Positions 18,171-27,761 of a stretch of DNA of 64,000 bases are shown here, piece after piece (positions within the stretch are counted from its first letter, which is position 1; each line of letters starts with the position of its first letter). The notes under the pieces were generated by a model. That model searched no databases. It had not been told where the DNA came from and saw nothing but the letters and a program-made list of their open reading frames with translations. The position numbers and the translations under genes are program-made. This DNA comes from Stenotrophomonas sp. 24(2023) (GTDB lineage: Bacteria; Pseudomonadota; Gammaproteobacteria; Xanthomonadales; Xanthomonadaceae): positions 3,076,001-3,140,000 of the forward strand of contig NZ_CP133160.1 of assembly GCF_030913365.1 (NCBI RefSeq), written 5' to 3'.

Positions 18171-19453
18171 CGCTGCACCTCCACCCAGTGCGCGACGTCG
18201 GCGATCAGCTGTGCGTCCACGTGCCCGGGCCGGCTGTATTCCTGCAGCGACCCTGCGCCTGTACCGGCAATCCCCAGGTGGTTCAGGGCCGGGTAGTCCT
18301 TCAGTGCCGCGCCGGGCTGGCCGGCCAGCGCCTGCTGCCACAGCTGCCAGTCGGTAGCGGTTACCTGGAAGTCACGGCCGCCCTGCAGCAGCAACAGGGG
18401 TTTGCGCAGCGCCTTGGCATCGGCGCGGGCATCGACCGCCTCGATGCTCTTCCAGTATGACTGCGGCACACCCATCGGCAGCTGCGCGGCCGGCACCTTG
18501 GCAGGGCCCAGTGCGGCGGCAATCTGCGCATCCAGTGCCTTCAGCCGCGCCTGTGCCTCCGGGCCGGTCTGGCCGTTGACGGCCAGCAGGTGGCGGTTCT
18601 GTTCGGGCAGCAGTTGCAGCAGCGTGCGTGCCGGTGCGGCCCACAGGATCGCCCCCCGGGCCTGCGGCCAGCGGCTGGCGATGCGCGGGGCGAGCATGCC
18701 GCCCTGGCTGTGGCCCATCACGAACACGCGGCGGCCATCGATGCGCGGATCCGCGGCCAGGGCCGCCAGTGCGGCCACGGCGTCATCGGTGGTTTCATCA
18801 TCGGCGGTGAAGTCGCCGCGGAAATCCTGTGGGCGGGCGAAGCTGCGCTTGTCATAGCGCAGTACAGCAATCCCCCGGGTGGCCAGGCCGCGCGCCACGT
18901 CCAGGAACGGGCGGTTGGCGCCGATGGTTTCGTCACGGTCCTGCGGACCGGAACCGTGCACCAGCACCACGGCCGGGAAGGGGCCCTTGCCCTTGGGGAC
19001 CGCCAGCGTGCCGGGCAGGGCGCCGCGCACCTGCGGCACGCTGAAATCCACCTCCGCATAGCGTGCATCGGCGGGCGGCGGCGGTGCTTTGTCCGGCGGG
19101 GCGGGGCGCAGCAGCAGGCCGGCCACCTTGTCCTGCCCATCCACCGCTACCTGCGCGATCATCGCACCGCTGGCGAACCGCAGTGGCACTTCCACCAGGT
19201 GCACGCCCTGCTGTTCGCGGCTGCGGGCCACGCCGCGCTGCTGCAGTTCGCCCAGCGACTGCCACAGGCCCTGCAGCTTTTCGGCAGGCACGGCCGCGGC
19301 CATCGGCGGGGTGAACATCGCTTCGGCATCGGCGATGCGCCCGGCCTGCAGATGGTCCAGCAACTGCGTGGCGACCTGCTGCGGCTCGGCGGCCAGCGCG
19401 CCACCGCTGGTGGCTGCAAGGGCGAGGGCAAGCAGTCGATGGCGTGCGTTCAT
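18167..19453 (-). CDS. Exported alpha/beta hydrolase with N-terminal DUF3887-like domain
   Basis: The 428-residue protein has a signal peptide (HRLLALALAATSGGALA), a small N-terminal domain (about 24-120) like DUF3887, and an alpha/beta hydrolase domain. The oxyanion region is LVHGSGPQDRDE, the nucleophile is Ser249 in GHSQGG, and the acid and His are likely the Asp in GGRDFQV and the His in ALNHLG. It is probably an esterase or peptidase of unknown substrate. It follows the DUF4177 gene by 2 bases. Confidence 0.8.
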   Translation of the reverse strand: MNARHRLLALALAATSGGALAAEPQQVATQLLDHLQAGRIADAEAMFTPPMAAAVPAEKLQGLWQSLGELQQRGVARSREQQGVHLVEVPLRFASGAMIAQVAVDGQDKVAGLLLRPAPPDKAPPPPADARYAEVDFSVPQVRGALPGTLAVPKGKGPFPAVVLVHGSGPQDRDETIGANRPFLDVARGLATRGIAVLRYDKRSFARPQDFRGDFTADDETTDDAVAALAALAADPRIDGRRVFVMGHSQGGMLAPRIASRWPQARGAILWAAPARTLLQLLPEQNRHLLAVNGQTGPEAQARLKALDAQIAAALGPAKVPAAQLPMGVPQSYWKSIEAVDARADAKALRKPLLLLQGGRDFQVTATDWQLWQQALAGQPGAALKDYPALNHLGIAGTGAGSLQEYSRPGHVDAQLIADVAHWVEVQR

Positions 19454-19455
19454 CG

Positions 19456-19635
19456 TTACTGCTCCTTCTTGAAGACCAGCATGGCCGGGCGCATCGGCGC
19501 CGGGATGATGATGTTGACCAGTTCCCAGCCGAGCTGGCCCTGGCGGCTCAGTTCGGCCTGCACATCTTCGGGTTTGAGGACACCCATCAGGGTCGTCTTC
19601 ACTTCAACGGTCTGGTAGCTCCAACGCGTGCTCAT
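19456..19635 (-). CDS. DUF4177 family small protein
   Basis: The 59-residue protein has the DUF4177 pattern: an N-terminal YQTVEVKT strand and GWELVNI before a C-terminal strand ending FKKE. Its ATG overlaps the stop of the Arc-like gene by 4 bases (ATGA). It sits between the Arc-like and hydrolase genes of the SPFH operon, and its function is unknown. The short-gene call is secured by the overlaps on both sides. Confidence 0.75.
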   Translation of the reverse strand: MSTRWSYQTVEVKTTLMGVLKPEDVQAELSRQGQLGWELVNIIIPAPMRPAMLVFKKEQ

Positions 19636-19811
19636 TCCTTGTCCTCCGTCGATGGCCTGGGTTTGGGCAGCCGCCCTGCCTTGCGCAGTGCGTCGCGCAG
19701 CACGTATTCGATCTGGGCGTTGAGGCTGCGCAGCTCGTCGTCGGCCCAGCGCTGCGCGGCGGCCAGGACATCGGCATTGATGCGCAGTGGATAGGCTTTC
19801 TTCTCGCTCAT
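19632..19811 (-). CDS. Arc-like ribbon-helix-helix DNA-binding protein
   Basis: The 59-residue frame (ATG at 19811, TGA overlapping the next start) begins [18 protein letters not shown], where YPLRIN is a typical RHH beta strand. The helices [20 protein letters not shown] follow, with the Arc-like [11 protein letters not shown] motif. It is likely a small dimeric transcription factor. Being inside the SPFH operon, it may autoregulate the operon through the palindrome at 20793-20809; this is inference. Confidence 0.8.
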   Translation of the reverse strand: MSEKKAYPLRINADVLAAAQRWADDELRSLNAQIEYVLRDALRKAGRLPKPRPSTEDKE

Positions 19812-19880
19812 GGAATCTCCTGGCGGGAGCGTGGGGCTCCCGCTTGGGGTGCCGGCGCCAGGCCGGCGGGTACCGCACGA

Positions 19881-20762
19881 TCAGTACAGCGAACCGGCGT
19901 TGACGATCGGCTGGGTGCCACGGTCCGAGCACAGCACGGTCAACAGGTTGCTGACCATGTGCGCCTTGCGCTCCTCATCCAGCTGCACCACGCCGTTCTT
20001 CTGCAGTTCGGCCAGGGCCATTTCCACCATGCCCACCGCGCCGGCGACGATGCGCGTGCGCGCGGCGATCACCGCGTTGGCCTGCTGGCGCTGCAGCATC
20101 GCCTGGGCGATTTCGGCGGCATAGGCCAGGTGGCTGATGCGTGCGTCGAGCACCTGCACGCCCGCATCGGCCAGGCGCTCGGCCAGCTCGTTCTTCAGGT
20201 GCAGCGAAATCTCGCTGGCGTGGCTGCGCAGGGCCAGCTGGCCGTCTTCGTGCTGGTCATAGGGGTAGCTGGTGGCCATCGCACGCAGCGCCGATTCGGA
20301 CTGGATGTGCACGAAGCTCTCGTAGTCGTCCACGTTGTAGACCGCTTCGGACGCATCGACCACCTGCCAGACGATCACCGCGGCGATCTCGATCGGGCTG
20401 CCGTCCAGCTCGTTGACCTTCAGCTTGCCGCTTTCGAAGTTGCGCACGCGCTGGCTGACCCGGCGCTTGCTGTAGAAGGGGTTGTTCCAGCGCAGGCCGT
20501 TGTCCTTCACGGTGCCCACGTACTTGCCGAACAGGCTCAGCACGGCGGCCTGGTTGGGCTGCACGGTGTACAGGCCGCACAGCGCCAGCAGGGCGACCAG
20601 AGCGATCGCCACCCCGGCCAGCATCAGCGCGATGTTGGGCGAGCCGCTGGTGGCCTTCGCGGCAGCCCCGAGCACGAACAGGGCGCAGCCGGCCAGGCCT
20701 GCGAGCAGGGCCCCGGCGAGCAGGCCCAGGCCGTTGAGGGAGGACAGCGACTTCTCTTTCAT
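19881..20762 (-). CDS. SPFH/Band 7 (prohibitin-like) membrane protein
   Basis: The 293-residue protein has two N-terminal membrane segments (about 10-35 and 43-66) and then an SPFH domain starting [20 protein letters not shown], a classic Band 7 opening. A charged helical C-terminal region follows ([20 protein letters not shown]), which would drive oligomerisation. Such proteins scaffold membrane microdomains or regulate proteases. It leads a leftward operon with Arc-like, DUF4177, hydrolase, PH-like and M15 genes. Confidence 0.88.
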   Translation of the reverse strand: MKEKSLSSLNGLGLLAGALLAGLAGCALFVLGAAAKATSGSPNIALMLAGVAIALVALLALCGLYTVQPNQAAVLSLFGKYVGTVKDNGLRWNNPFYSKRRVSQRVRNFESGKLKVNELDGSPIEIAAVIVWQVVDASEAVYNVDDYESFVHIQSESALRAMATSYPYDQHEDGQLALRSHASEISLHLKNELAERLADAGVQVLDARISHLAYAAEIAQAMLQRQQANAVIAARTRIVAGAVGMVEMALAELQKNGVVQLDEERKAHMVSNLLTVLCSDRGTQPIVNAGSLY

Positions 20763-20792
20763 GGCGGTACGTCCTTGAGGGTTCCAATGGAA

Positions 20793-20809
20793 GATATCAA
20801 ATTGATATC
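20793..20809. promoter_or_regulatory. Perfect palindrome GATATCAAATTGATATC in the SPFH/purT intergenic region
   Basis: Two 8-base arms flank a central A. It lies 31-47 bases upstream of the SPFH start and about 90 bases upstream of purT. Its form suits a dimeric repressor. The operon's own Arc-like protein is a candidate binder, but this is not proven. Confidence 0.5.
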
Positions 20810-20896
20810 ACTCCGCAAGTGCCGTTCGTCGGACGGGCCAACCGGGGCGGACCGGCTAGAATGCCCACCCGCCTTCACATTGCTGCCGGAATCCCC

Positions 20897-22084
20897 ATGG
20901 CCAAGCTCGGAACCCCGCTGTCCCCCTCCGCTACCCGCGTGCTGCTGCTGGGCTCGGGCGAACTGGGCAAGGAGGTGGCCATCGAACTGCAGCGGCTGGG
21001 GGTGGAGGTGATTGCCGCCGACCGCTATGCCGATGCCCCGGCCATGCAGGTGGCCCACCGCTCGCATGTGATCGACATGCTCGATGCGATGGCGCTGCGC
21101 CAGCTGATCGCCCAGGAGCAGCCGCACCTGGTGGTGCCGGAAATCGAAGCCATCCATACCGAAACCCTGGTCCAGCTGGAACAGGAGCAGGGCCTGCGCG
21201 TGGTGCCGACCGCGCGCGCTGCCCGCCTGACCATGGACCGTGAAGGCATCCGCCGCCTGGCTGCCGAAACCCTGGGCCTGCCGACCTCGCCGTACCGCTT
21301 CGTCGATACCGAAGCCGAATACCGCGCCGCCGTGGCGGCCATCGGCCTGCCGTGCGTGGTCAAGCCGGTGATGTCTTCCTCGGGCAAGGGCCAGAGCACG
21401 CTGCGCAGCGAGGCGGACATCGCCCCGGCGTGGGATTACGCGCAGACCGGTGGCCGCGCCGGTGCCGGCCGCTGCATCGTTGAAGGCTTCATCGACTTCG
21501 ATTACGAAATCACCCTGCTGACCGTGCGCCATGCCGGTGGCACCTCGTTCTGCGCGCCGATCGGCCACCTGCAGAAGGACGGCGACTACCGCGAAAGCTG
21601 GCAGCCGCAGCCGATGTCGGACAAGGCGCTGGCGCGTGCCGAAGAGATCTCGCGCGCGATCACCGACGATCTGGGCGGCTGGGGCCTGTTCGGCGTGGAG
21701 CTGTTCGTGAAGGGGGACGCGGTGTGGTTCAGCGAAGTCTCGCCGCGCCCGCACGACACCGGCCTGGTCACCCTGGTGTCGCAGGAACTGAGCGAATTCG
21801 CCCTGCACGCGCGCGCGATCCTGGGCCTGCCGATTCCGGTGATCCGCCAGAGCGGCCCGTCGGCGTCGTGCGCGCTGCTGGCCCAGGGCGAAGGCGTGCC
21901 GTACTTCAACAACGTCGCCGCCGCGCTGCAGGTGCCCGATACCGCCGTGCGCCTGTTCGGCAAGCCCAGCGTGCACGGCCAGCGCCGCGTGGGTGTCACC
22001 CTGGCCCGCGCCGACAGCATCGATGATGCGCGCGCGATCGCCCGTGATGCGGCTGAAGTGATCGGCGTGGAACTGCGTCCGTAA
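20897..22084 (+). CDS. purT: Formate-dependent phosphoribosylglycinamide formyltransferase
   Basis: The 395-residue ATP-grasp enzyme matches PurT in length. It opens with [20 protein letters not shown], has the PurT-specific [11 protein letters not shown], and the ATP-grasp [12 protein letters not shown] and [13 protein letters not shown] segments. It forms formyl-GAR from GAR, formate and ATP in purine synthesis. The ATG at 20897 gives the conserved [19 protein letters not shown] start; the frame is open from 20819. It is divergent from the SPFH operon. Confidence 0.96.
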   Translation: MAKLGTPLSPSATRVLLLGSGELGKEVAIELQRLGVEVIAADRYADAPAMQVAHRSHVIDMLDAMALRQLIAQEQPHLVVPEIEAIHTETLVQLEQEQGLRVVPTARAARLTMDREGIRRLAAETLGLPTSPYRFVDTEAEYRAAVAAIGLPCVVKPVMSSSGKGQSTLRSEADIAPAWDYAQTGGRAGAGRCIVEGFIDFDYEITLLTVRHAGGTSFCAPIGHLQKDGDYRESWQPQPMSDKALARAEEISRAITDDLGGWGLFGVELFVKGDAVWFSEVSPRPHDTGLVTLVSQELSEFALHARAILGLPIPVIRQSGPSASCALLAQGEGVPYFNNVAAALQVPDTAVRLFGKPSVHGQRRVGVTLARADSIDDARAIARDAAEVIGVELRP

Positions 22085-22096
22085 CCACCAGGAAGC

Positions 22097-22121
22097 AGCG
22101 CCGGGCCAGGCCCGGCGCTAC
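22097..22121. repeat. SMAG-type palindrome between convergent genes
   Basis: AGCGCCGGGCC-A-GGCCCGGCGCT is nearly perfect and ends in CTAC (GTAG on the minus strand). It fills the gap between purT and the convergent exo/endonuclease-fold gene and may help stop transcription. Confidence 0.8.
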
Positions 22122-22125
22122 CGGC

Positions 22126-23331
22126 TTACTTCACATCCACCCACACCAGGTGGTGGTCGCTGCCATCGGCGTACTTGGCTTCCGGGCTCTCGTTGGCCGG
22201 CCAGAACACGCCGCTGCCGACGTAGCTGAAGCCGGCCGAGGGCAGCACGTAGTCCAGGCGCAGGGTGCCCGACTTCGGTCCGAAATCACCGGTGGCCTGC
22301 TGCGGGGCGCCCTTGCGCGCGATGCCCTTGGCGGCATAGGCCAGGCTGGTCTGTTCGGCGCCCACGCTGTGCGGTGTGGGGTAGCGCAGCACGCGCGGGT
22401 GTTCGATCAGCGCGACGATCGCATCGTGGCGGCCATCGCCATCGACCGGGTCGTTGTTGAGGTCGCCGAAGATCACAAAGCGCGCGTCCTGCGCCAGGCC
22501 GCCGCACTGGCCCTTGTCATCGCACAGCCAGGGCTTGTCGCCCGCGCTGAGGTACTCGTTCCACAGGCGCAGTTCGTCGTGGTTGCGCGCGGCATTGCGC
22601 TTTTCCGGGCCATCGAACACCGGCGGCGTCGGGTGCGCGACCAGCACGTGCAGCAGGCCGGAGGGCGTCTGCACCGGCACGTCCCAGTGCGACTTGGACG
22701 ACAGGCGCAGCTGCGACCACACCGTGTCGTTGTGGAACGGTGCATGCGTCTTCGGGTCCACCGGGCGCAGCGCGCCGGGCATCGTGCTCCACTTCAGCAA
22801 CTGGAAGCTGCGCACCTTGGCCGCGTCGATCGGGTAGCGCGACAGCACCAGCATGCCGTACTGGCCCGGGTGCAGGCCGTAGCCCCAGGCATCGTTGCCG
22901 TAGTCGCGGCCCGTGCCACCGACCGAACCGTTGTTGTCCAGGTCCAGGCCGCTGGGCACGCCGGTGTTGACCGGGGCCAGGTAGCGGTAGGCGAAGTGCA
23001 GCGGCTTGCCGCCGCCCGGCTGGGCCACGTCCAGATAGCGCGTCTGGAACAGCTCGGCGGCGCGGTGCGCGTCGTCGTAGTCGAATTCGTTGAGCAGCAC
23101 GATGTCCGGGCGTACCTGCTGCAGCACGGCCGCGATCTTGCGCGCGTGCTCGCTGTCACCTTCCAACTCCTTGACCAGGCCACCGGCCTCATCGGAGTAC
23201 AGCGAGGTGTTGTAGGTGGCCAGGCGCAGCGGCGCGGATGGTTTTCCGGTCATCGCGGGGGTCTTGGCGAAGGCGGGGCCCAGGGCGCCGCAGAGCAGGG
23301 CCAGGCCGAGGGTCAGGGAGTGGGCGTTCAT
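22126..23331 (-). CDS. Exported endonuclease/exonuclease/phosphatase-fold protein
   Basis: The 401-residue protein (ATG 23331) starts with a signal peptide (MNAHSLTLGLALLCGALGPAFA). The EEP fold is shown by RLATYNTSL, then DIVLLNEFD (metal-binding Glu), FVIFGDLNNDP (catalytic Asp/Asn), and the C-terminal GSDHHLVWVDV catalytic His. It may be a secreted nuclease or phosphodiesterase; the substrate is unknown. The frame is open further upstream (to 23604), but that antisense-like part overlaps bpt. Confidence 0.85.
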   Translation of the reverse strand: MNAHSLTLGLALLCGALGPAFAKTPAMTGKPSAPLRLATYNTSLYSDEAGGLVKELEGDSEHARKIAAVLQQVRPDIVLLNEFDYDDAHRAAELFQTRYLDVAQPGGGKPLHFAYRYLAPVNTGVPSGLDLDNNGSVGGTGRDYGNDAWGYGLHPGQYGMLVLSRYPIDAAKVRSFQLLKWSTMPGALRPVDPKTHAPFHNDTVWSQLRLSSKSHWDVPVQTPSGLLHVLVAHPTPPVFDGPEKRNAARNHDELRLWNEYLSAGDKPWLCDDKGQCGGLAQDARFVIFGDLNNDPVDGDGRHDAIVALIEHPRVLRYPTPHSVGAEQTSLAYAAKGIARKGAPQQATGDFGPKSGTLRLDYVLPSAGFSYVGSGVFWPANESPEAKYADGSDHHLVWVDVK

Positions 23332-23368
23332 GCCCCTATTGTGTACCGGCGGTGGTGTCAGCGGTTTG

Positions 23369-24124
23369 TCAGAGGCCGTCCAGTTCACCGTCGAAATCGT
23401 GCCAGCGGCGGCCGTCATAGGCCTCCAGCGGCCGGAAGCGGCGCTTGTAGTCCATCTTCTGGTGGCCACGGATCCAGTACCCCAGATAGACATGGGGCAG
23501 GCCCTCGCGGTGGGCCCAGGCCAGCTGCTGCAGGATGGCGAACGTGCCCAGCCCGCGTCCGGCATGGGCCGGGTCGAAGAAGGTGTAGACCGCCGACAGC
23601 CCATGTTCGGTCACATCCGTTACCGCCACGCCCAGCAGCTGGCTGGGCTGGCCATCCTGTGCCGGCAGCCGCATTTCCATGAAGCGCGTATGCGACCAGC
23701 TGCCGATCAGGAACTGCTCGAACTCGTGCGGCCCGTGGTCGTCCATGCCGCCATTGGCATGGCGGTGCACGAGGTAGCGGTGGTACAGCGCGAACAGGTC
23801 ATCGCGCGGGGCCGCGGCGGTGATGCGCACTTCCAGGTCGGCATTGCGGGCCGCGCAGCGGCGCTGGCTGCGGTCGGGGGCAAAGCGGGCTACCGGGATG
23901 CGTACTGCCACGCAGGCCTGGCACTGCGCGCAGTGCGGGCGGTAGACCAGGTCGCCACTGCGGCGGAAGCCCCAGCTCAAGGCCATCGGGTACAGCCCGC
24001 CCAGGCGCCGGTCATGCGGGTCCAGCACCAGATCGCGTGCAACCCGGTCCGGCCAGTAGCCGCAGGGATGCTCGCCGGTCTGGAACAGCCGCAGGTCGTC
24101 GTCTCGGTCGCCGTGGATCGCCAT
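23369..24124 (-). CDS. bpt: Aspartate/glutamate leucyltransferase (N-end rule)
   Basis: The 251-residue protein matches Bpt/ATE. The N-terminal region has ECPYL-like GEHPCGYW, the zinc-like Cys cluster HCAQCQACV, and RIPVARF. The C-terminal part has [20 protein letters not shown] and [15 protein letters not shown], typical of arginyl/leucyl-transferases. It attaches Leu to proteins with N-terminal Asp or Glu, marking them for ClpS/ClpAP. The start [14 protein letters not shown] is conserved-looking. Confidence 0.93.
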   Translation of the reverse strand: MAIHGDRDDDLRLFQTGEHPCGYWPDRVARDLVLDPHDRRLGGLYPMALSWGFRRSGDLVYRPHCAQCQACVAVRIPVARFAPDRSQRRCAARNADLEVRITAAAPRDDLFALYHRYLVHRHANGGMDDHGPHEFEQFLIGSWSHTRFMEMRLPAQDGQPSQLLGVAVTDVTEHGLSAVYTFFDPAHAGRGLGTFAILQQLAWAHREGLPHVYLGYWIRGHQKMDYKRRFRPLEAYDGRRWHDFDGELDGL

Positions 24125-24279
24125 GGGGACAGCATAGCCCCTGGGGATCGCAGCGGGCGCGACTGTCCGCGGGATGAACGGCGCCGCTGGCCGGGTCAAC
24201 CGATGGGCCGGCCGGGCGTTGTTGTCCCCCGAGGGTGACGAACGCACCCCGCCGCGATTTTCCATTCCTGGAGTGACCC

Positions 24280-24858
24280 ATGAACCGTACCCCCCTGCTG
24301 CTGGCCCTGCTGCTGAGCACTTCCGCCGCTGGTGTCGCCCTGGCCGCCGATGCGCCGGCCCCCGCGCCGGGCCCGTCGCCACGCCTGGCCAAGCTGGACA
24401 CCAATGGCGATGGCGTCATCGACCGCCAGGAAGCGGCTGCCGCGCCGTGGTTGGCCCAGCACTTCGATCAGCTGGACAAGAACAAGGATGGCAAGTTGTC
24501 GGCCGATGAGCTGCCGCACTGGAAGCGTGGCCACCGCGGCCCGGGCGGCGAGCGCTGGGCCAAGCTGGACACCAACAAGGACGGCCGCATCAGCCGTGCC
24601 GAAGCACAGGCCGACCCGCGCCTGGCCGCGCGTTTCGACCAGCTGGACCTCAACAAGGATGGCTACCTGGACAAGGCCGACCGCGAGCTGGGCATGAAGC
24701 AGCGCCGTGACGCGTGGTTCGCCGCTGCCGACACCAACAAGGACGGCCAGCTGAGCAAGGCCGAGTTCGATGCGGCCAAGGGCTTCGGTTTCGGCCCGCG
24801 CCACGGCGGTCGCCCGCCGCGTGACGGGCATGGCCCGAAGCCGGCCCCGGCCAACTGA
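24280..24858 (+). CDS. Exported protein with five EF-hand calcium-binding loops
   Basis: The 192-residue protein has a signal peptide ([17 protein letters not shown]) and then five EF-hand loops: [48 protein letters not shown] and [12 protein letters not shown]. Most keep Asp at loop positions 1, 3 and 5 and an acidic residue at 12; the fourth ends in Asp. The tail is Gly/Pro/His-rich. It is likely a periplasmic calcium binder or sensor and stands alone. An odd number of loops suggests one is unpaired or pairs in a dimer. Confidence 0.88.
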   Translation: MNRTPLLLALLLSTSAAGVALAADAPAPAPGPSPRLAKLDTNGDGVIDRQEAAAAPWLAQHFDQLDKNKDGKLSADELPHWKRGHRGPGGERWAKLDTNKDGRISRAEAQADPRLAARFDQLDLNKDGYLDKADRELGMKQRRDAWFAAADTNKDGQLSKAEFDAAKGFGFGPRHGGRPPRDGHGPKPAPAN

Positions 24859-24948
24859 GCCGACACCGGACGGCGCCCTGCCGTCCCGCGCACCGCGTGT
24901 ACTGACCGATCGCCGGCCGTGTGCCGGCGATTGGCCGTGGGGCGGGTG

Positions 24949-26160
24949 TCAGCGCAGCAACGCCCAGGCGATGGCGGCCAGCACGATCAGGTTCATCAGC
25001 ACGATGCCCAGCCGCCCGTAGGCGGCTTCGTACTTCCAATGGGGGCCCTTGCGCCCGCGGCGTGCCGCATCGCGGGCGACCAGCGGGGCCATCAGCCGTT
25101 GCAGCGGTACCAGGCACTGGTAGTTCACCACGCCCAGGCCCAGCGCCGCGACCGTCAGCAGCAGCCACAGTTCGACCCGCAGCAGCACCACGGCCAGGAT
25201 CGCGATGCAGGCGAGCATGCCGGTAAGGGTGTTGATCCACAGGAAGCGCAGGATGCGCGCACGCTCGGCGCCGTTTTCGGCAAACGACAGCAGGAAGCGC
25301 CCGCCGAAATAGCTGCCGGCCACGCCGCCGATGATGCCCCCGATGATGGCGCCCAGGTTCATGTGCATCTCCACCGTGGGTACCTGGGCCAGTGCGGCGG
25401 CCAGCGATCCCAGTGCCGTGCCCCCGGCCGCACTGGCACCGCCCAGCCCCAGCTTGCCGCCACCGACACCCACGCCAGCCCCGAGCAGGATGGCCGCGCT
25501 GGCAGTGCCCGGCGCAGCCACCAGCACCATCGAGACCACCGTGGTGGCGAAGGCCGCGCTGGGGGCGCTGCTGCGCGCGAACGCGCCGAAGCGCTGCAGC
25601 ATCCCTTCGCGCACCATGCCGCGTGCGCGCGACAGGCGCTTGCGTACGGCCGCATCGCTCAGCCCGAGCAGATCGGCCACCTGCTGCGAGCGCTGGCCTT
25701 CGCGGTAGTACAGCAGCAGGACTTCGCGGCTTTCCTCGGGCAGGGCGGAAATGATGTCCTCGGCGGCCACTTCTTCCTCCAGCCGCAGCAGGCGGTCGGC
25801 GGCATCCGGTGCCGGGTCGGCGGCCATGCTGATGGCCAGCTCGGCCGCCTCGCCGGACAGCGGGCGGCCGCGCTGCGTGCGCAGCCAGTCGCGGGCCAGG
25901 TTGCGGGTGATCTGCCGCAGCCAGGGCAGGAAGCTGCTCGGGTTGCGCAGCTGGTGCAGCTGCTGCCAGCCGCGCACGAACGCTTCCTGGGCGATGTCCT
26001 CGCTGGCCTGGCGGTCGCCGGTGATGGCCAGCGCGATGGCGGTCACCGTGTTCTGGCAGGCCAGCACGATGCGGCCATAGGCATGCTGGCAGCCGCCGGC
26101 GGCTGCCGGCAGTTCGTGGTGCAGGGTCTGGTCGATGCCCGGTACGGTGACAGCATTCAT
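24949..26160 (-). CDS. ECF-type RNA polymerase sigma factor fused to a C-terminal membrane domain
   Basis: Of 403 residues, about 1-195 form an ECF sigma factor: region 2 includes EDIAQEAFVRGWQQLHQLRN and region 4 includes EESREVLLLYYREGQRSQQV then LGLSDAAVRKRLSRAR. The remaining 200 residues hold a Gly-rich hydrophobic stretch (about 205-300) and several membrane spans (about 310-403). A sigma factor covalently tied to a membrane domain may be released or held by a membrane signal. No separate anti-sigma gene is adjacent. The frame is continuous, so it is not a frameshift artefact. Confidence 0.85.
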   Translation of the reverse strand: MNAVTVPGIDQTLHHELPAAAGGCQHAYGRIVLACQNTVTAIALAITGDRQASEDIAQEAFVRGWQQLHQLRNPSSFLPWLRQITRNLARDWLRTQRGRPLSGEAAELAISMAADPAPDAADRLLRLEEEVAAEDIISALPEESREVLLLYYREGQRSQQVADLLGLSDAAVRKRLSRARGMVREGMLQRFGAFARSSAPSAAFATTVVSMVLVAAPGTASAAILLGAGVGVGGGKLGLGGASAAGGTALGSLAAALAQVPTVEMHMNLGAIIGGIIGGVAGSYFGGRFLLSFAENGAERARILRFLWINTLTGMLACIAILAVVLLRVELWLLLTVAALGLGVVNYQCLVPLQRLMAPLVARDAARRGRKGPHWKYEAAYGRLGIVLMNLIVLAAIAWALLR

Positions 26161-26233
26161 GGCGGCGGCTCCTTGCAGGGATTGTGTCCCATGACGGGGC
26201 CGCGCGCGGTTTGTGACCTGCCGGTTTTCCGGT

Positions 26234-26258
26234 AACGCCGGGCCGTGCCCGGCGCTAC
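26234..26258 (-). repeat. SMAG-type palindrome
   Basis: AACGCCGGGCCGTGCCCGGCGCTAC lies just downstream of the DUF2007-like gene; its GTAG head is on the minus strand. Confidence 0.75.
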
Positions 26259-26265
26259 CGGCGGG

Positions 26266-26778
26266 TTACGTTGACGGCTGGATCCGTACCCGCACTTCTT
26301 CCTCGTCGGCCGGCGGCGGTGCCGGTGCGGCCGGCTGGGCCTGCTGCGGCTGCGCCTGCGGTGCCGGTACGGCCGGGGCGGTTGCCGGTGCGCCGCGATG
26401 GCGCAGGCCGATCACCAGCGCGACGGCGGCGATGACCACCAGCAGGGCGATGCGGATGCGCCAGGCCCAGTTGCGTCCGCTGGAGGGCTCGGGCGTGTCG
26501 CGGAAAGCGAACTCGGCGGTGGGATGGTCGCGGCGGGTGGTTTCCAGCAGGCGGGCTTCGCGCAGGATCTCGCGTGCACGCGGCTGGTCGTTGGCATGCA
26601 CCACCCACAGGGTCGGGTACATCGAGGGCTTGCCCGATTCCAGGTAGCTGAACTGGCCCTTGCGCTTGCTGTGGTACGAGCGGCCGTTGGTGATGCGGGC
26701 CTCGATGCCGGCATCGTGCAGCAGTTTGGCCACGCCCTCGACGGTTTCCACGCGCTGGCTGCTGAAGATCTGGCGCAT
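26266..26778 (-). CDS. DUF2007-like protein with C-terminal membrane anchor
   Basis: The 170-residue protein opens MRQIFSSQRVETVEGVAKLL, with DAGIEARITNGRSYH and LWVVHANDQPRAREIL later. This resembles DUF2007 'putative signal transducing' domains, related in fold to PII-like ferredoxin folds. One membrane helix (about 104-124) and a Pro/Ala/Gln-rich tail follow. It starts 3 bases after the stop of tesB, so they are likely co-transcribed. The function is unknown. Confidence 0.65.
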   Translation of the reverse strand: MRQIFSSQRVETVEGVAKLLHDAGIEARITNGRSYHSKRKGQFSYLESGKPSMYPTLWVVHANDQPRAREILREARLLETTRRDHPTAEFAFRDTPEPSSGRNWAWRIRIALLVVIAAVALVIGLRHRGAPATAPAVPAPQAQPQQAQPAAPAPPPADEEEVRVRIQPST

Positions 26779-26781
26779 CGT

Positions 26782-27702
26782 TTACTCCTTGGCCGGCACG
26801 GCGGCTGCAGCGGCCTGGTCGGGCACCACGCGGATCAGGCCTTCCTGCGCGGTGCTGGCGACCAGCACGCCATTACGGGTGAAGAACTGGCCGCGCGCCA
26901 GCCCGCGCGAATCCTGCGCGCTGGGGCTGTCCAGCGAATACAGCAGCCAGTCGTCGGCACGGAACGGCCGGTGGAACCAGATCGCATGGTCCAGCGAGGC
27001 CATCTGCACGTGCGGGTGGTAGTAGCTGATGCCGTGCGGGAACGTCGCCGTGCCCAGCAGATGGAAATCCGATGCGTAGGCCAGCAACGCCTGGTGCAGT
27101 TCGGGGGCATCACCGACCGGTTCGTTCAGGCGCATCCACACCTGGTGGTAGGGAGGGCGCTTGGGCGGGTTCAGTTCGTCGCGCGGGTACACGTGGCGGA
27201 ACTCGAACGGGCCGCCGCGCGAGAGCCAGCGCTGCACCTTGATCGGCAGGCGCTCGAGCACCTCCGGCGGCAGCGGGCGGTTGGGCTCGATGTCTTCCGG
27301 GGCCGGCACCTCGGGCATCTTGTGCTGGTGCTCGGCACCGGTTTCGGCCTGCTGGAACGAGGCCGCGCAGAAGAAGATCACCTTGCCGTGCTGGATCGCG
27401 GTGACCCGGCGCACGGAAAAGCTGCCGCCGTCACGGGTGCGGTCCACGTCGTAGACGATGGGGTGGTCGATGTTGCCGGCCCGCAGGAAGTAGGCGTGCA
27501 GCGAATGCACGTGGCGGCCGTTGTCCACGGTGGCCTGGGCGGCGGCCAGCGCCTGCCCGAGCACCTGTCCGCCGAACACGTACTTGGTGCCGATGTCGCG
27601 GCTCTGGCCGCGGAACAGGTTGTCTTCCAGCCGCTCCAGGGTGAGCAGTTCGATCAGCTCGGAGACGACGGGTTCGGGCGTGTCGTTCAAGGGGACGGCC
27701 AC
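26782..27702 (-). CDS. tesB: Acyl-CoA thioesterase II
   Basis: The 306-residue protein is a double hot-dog thioesterase. It opens with LELLTLERLEDNLFRGQS-type sequence, then GGQVLGQALAAAQATV and HSLHAYFLRAGN in the first domain, and ASLDHAIWFHRPFRADDW in the second, with the catalytic Asp in SLDHA. It hydrolyses medium- and long-chain acyl-CoAs. It precedes the DUF2007-like gene and lies near an enoyl-CoA hydratase gene on the same strand. Confidence 0.94.
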   Translation of the reverse strand: MAVPLNDTPEPVVSELIELLTLERLEDNLFRGQSRDIGTKYVFGGQVLGQALAAAQATVDNGRHVHSLHAYFLRAGNIDHPIVYDVDRTRDGGSFSVRRVTAIQHGKVIFFCAASFQQAETGAEHQHKMPEVPAPEDIEPNRPLPPEVLERLPIKVQRWLSRGGPFEFRHVYPRDELNPPKRPPYHQVWMRLNEPVGDAPELHQALLAYASDFHLLGTATFPHGISYYHPHVQMASLDHAIWFHRPFRADDWLLYSLDSPSAQDSRGLARGQFFTRNGVLVASTAQEGLIRVVPDQAAAAAVPAKE

Positions 27703-27761
27703 AGCGGTGAAGAGGGCTCGATTATACCGGTGCGCACGGCCCCCTCCGTTGCCGGGCCCCT

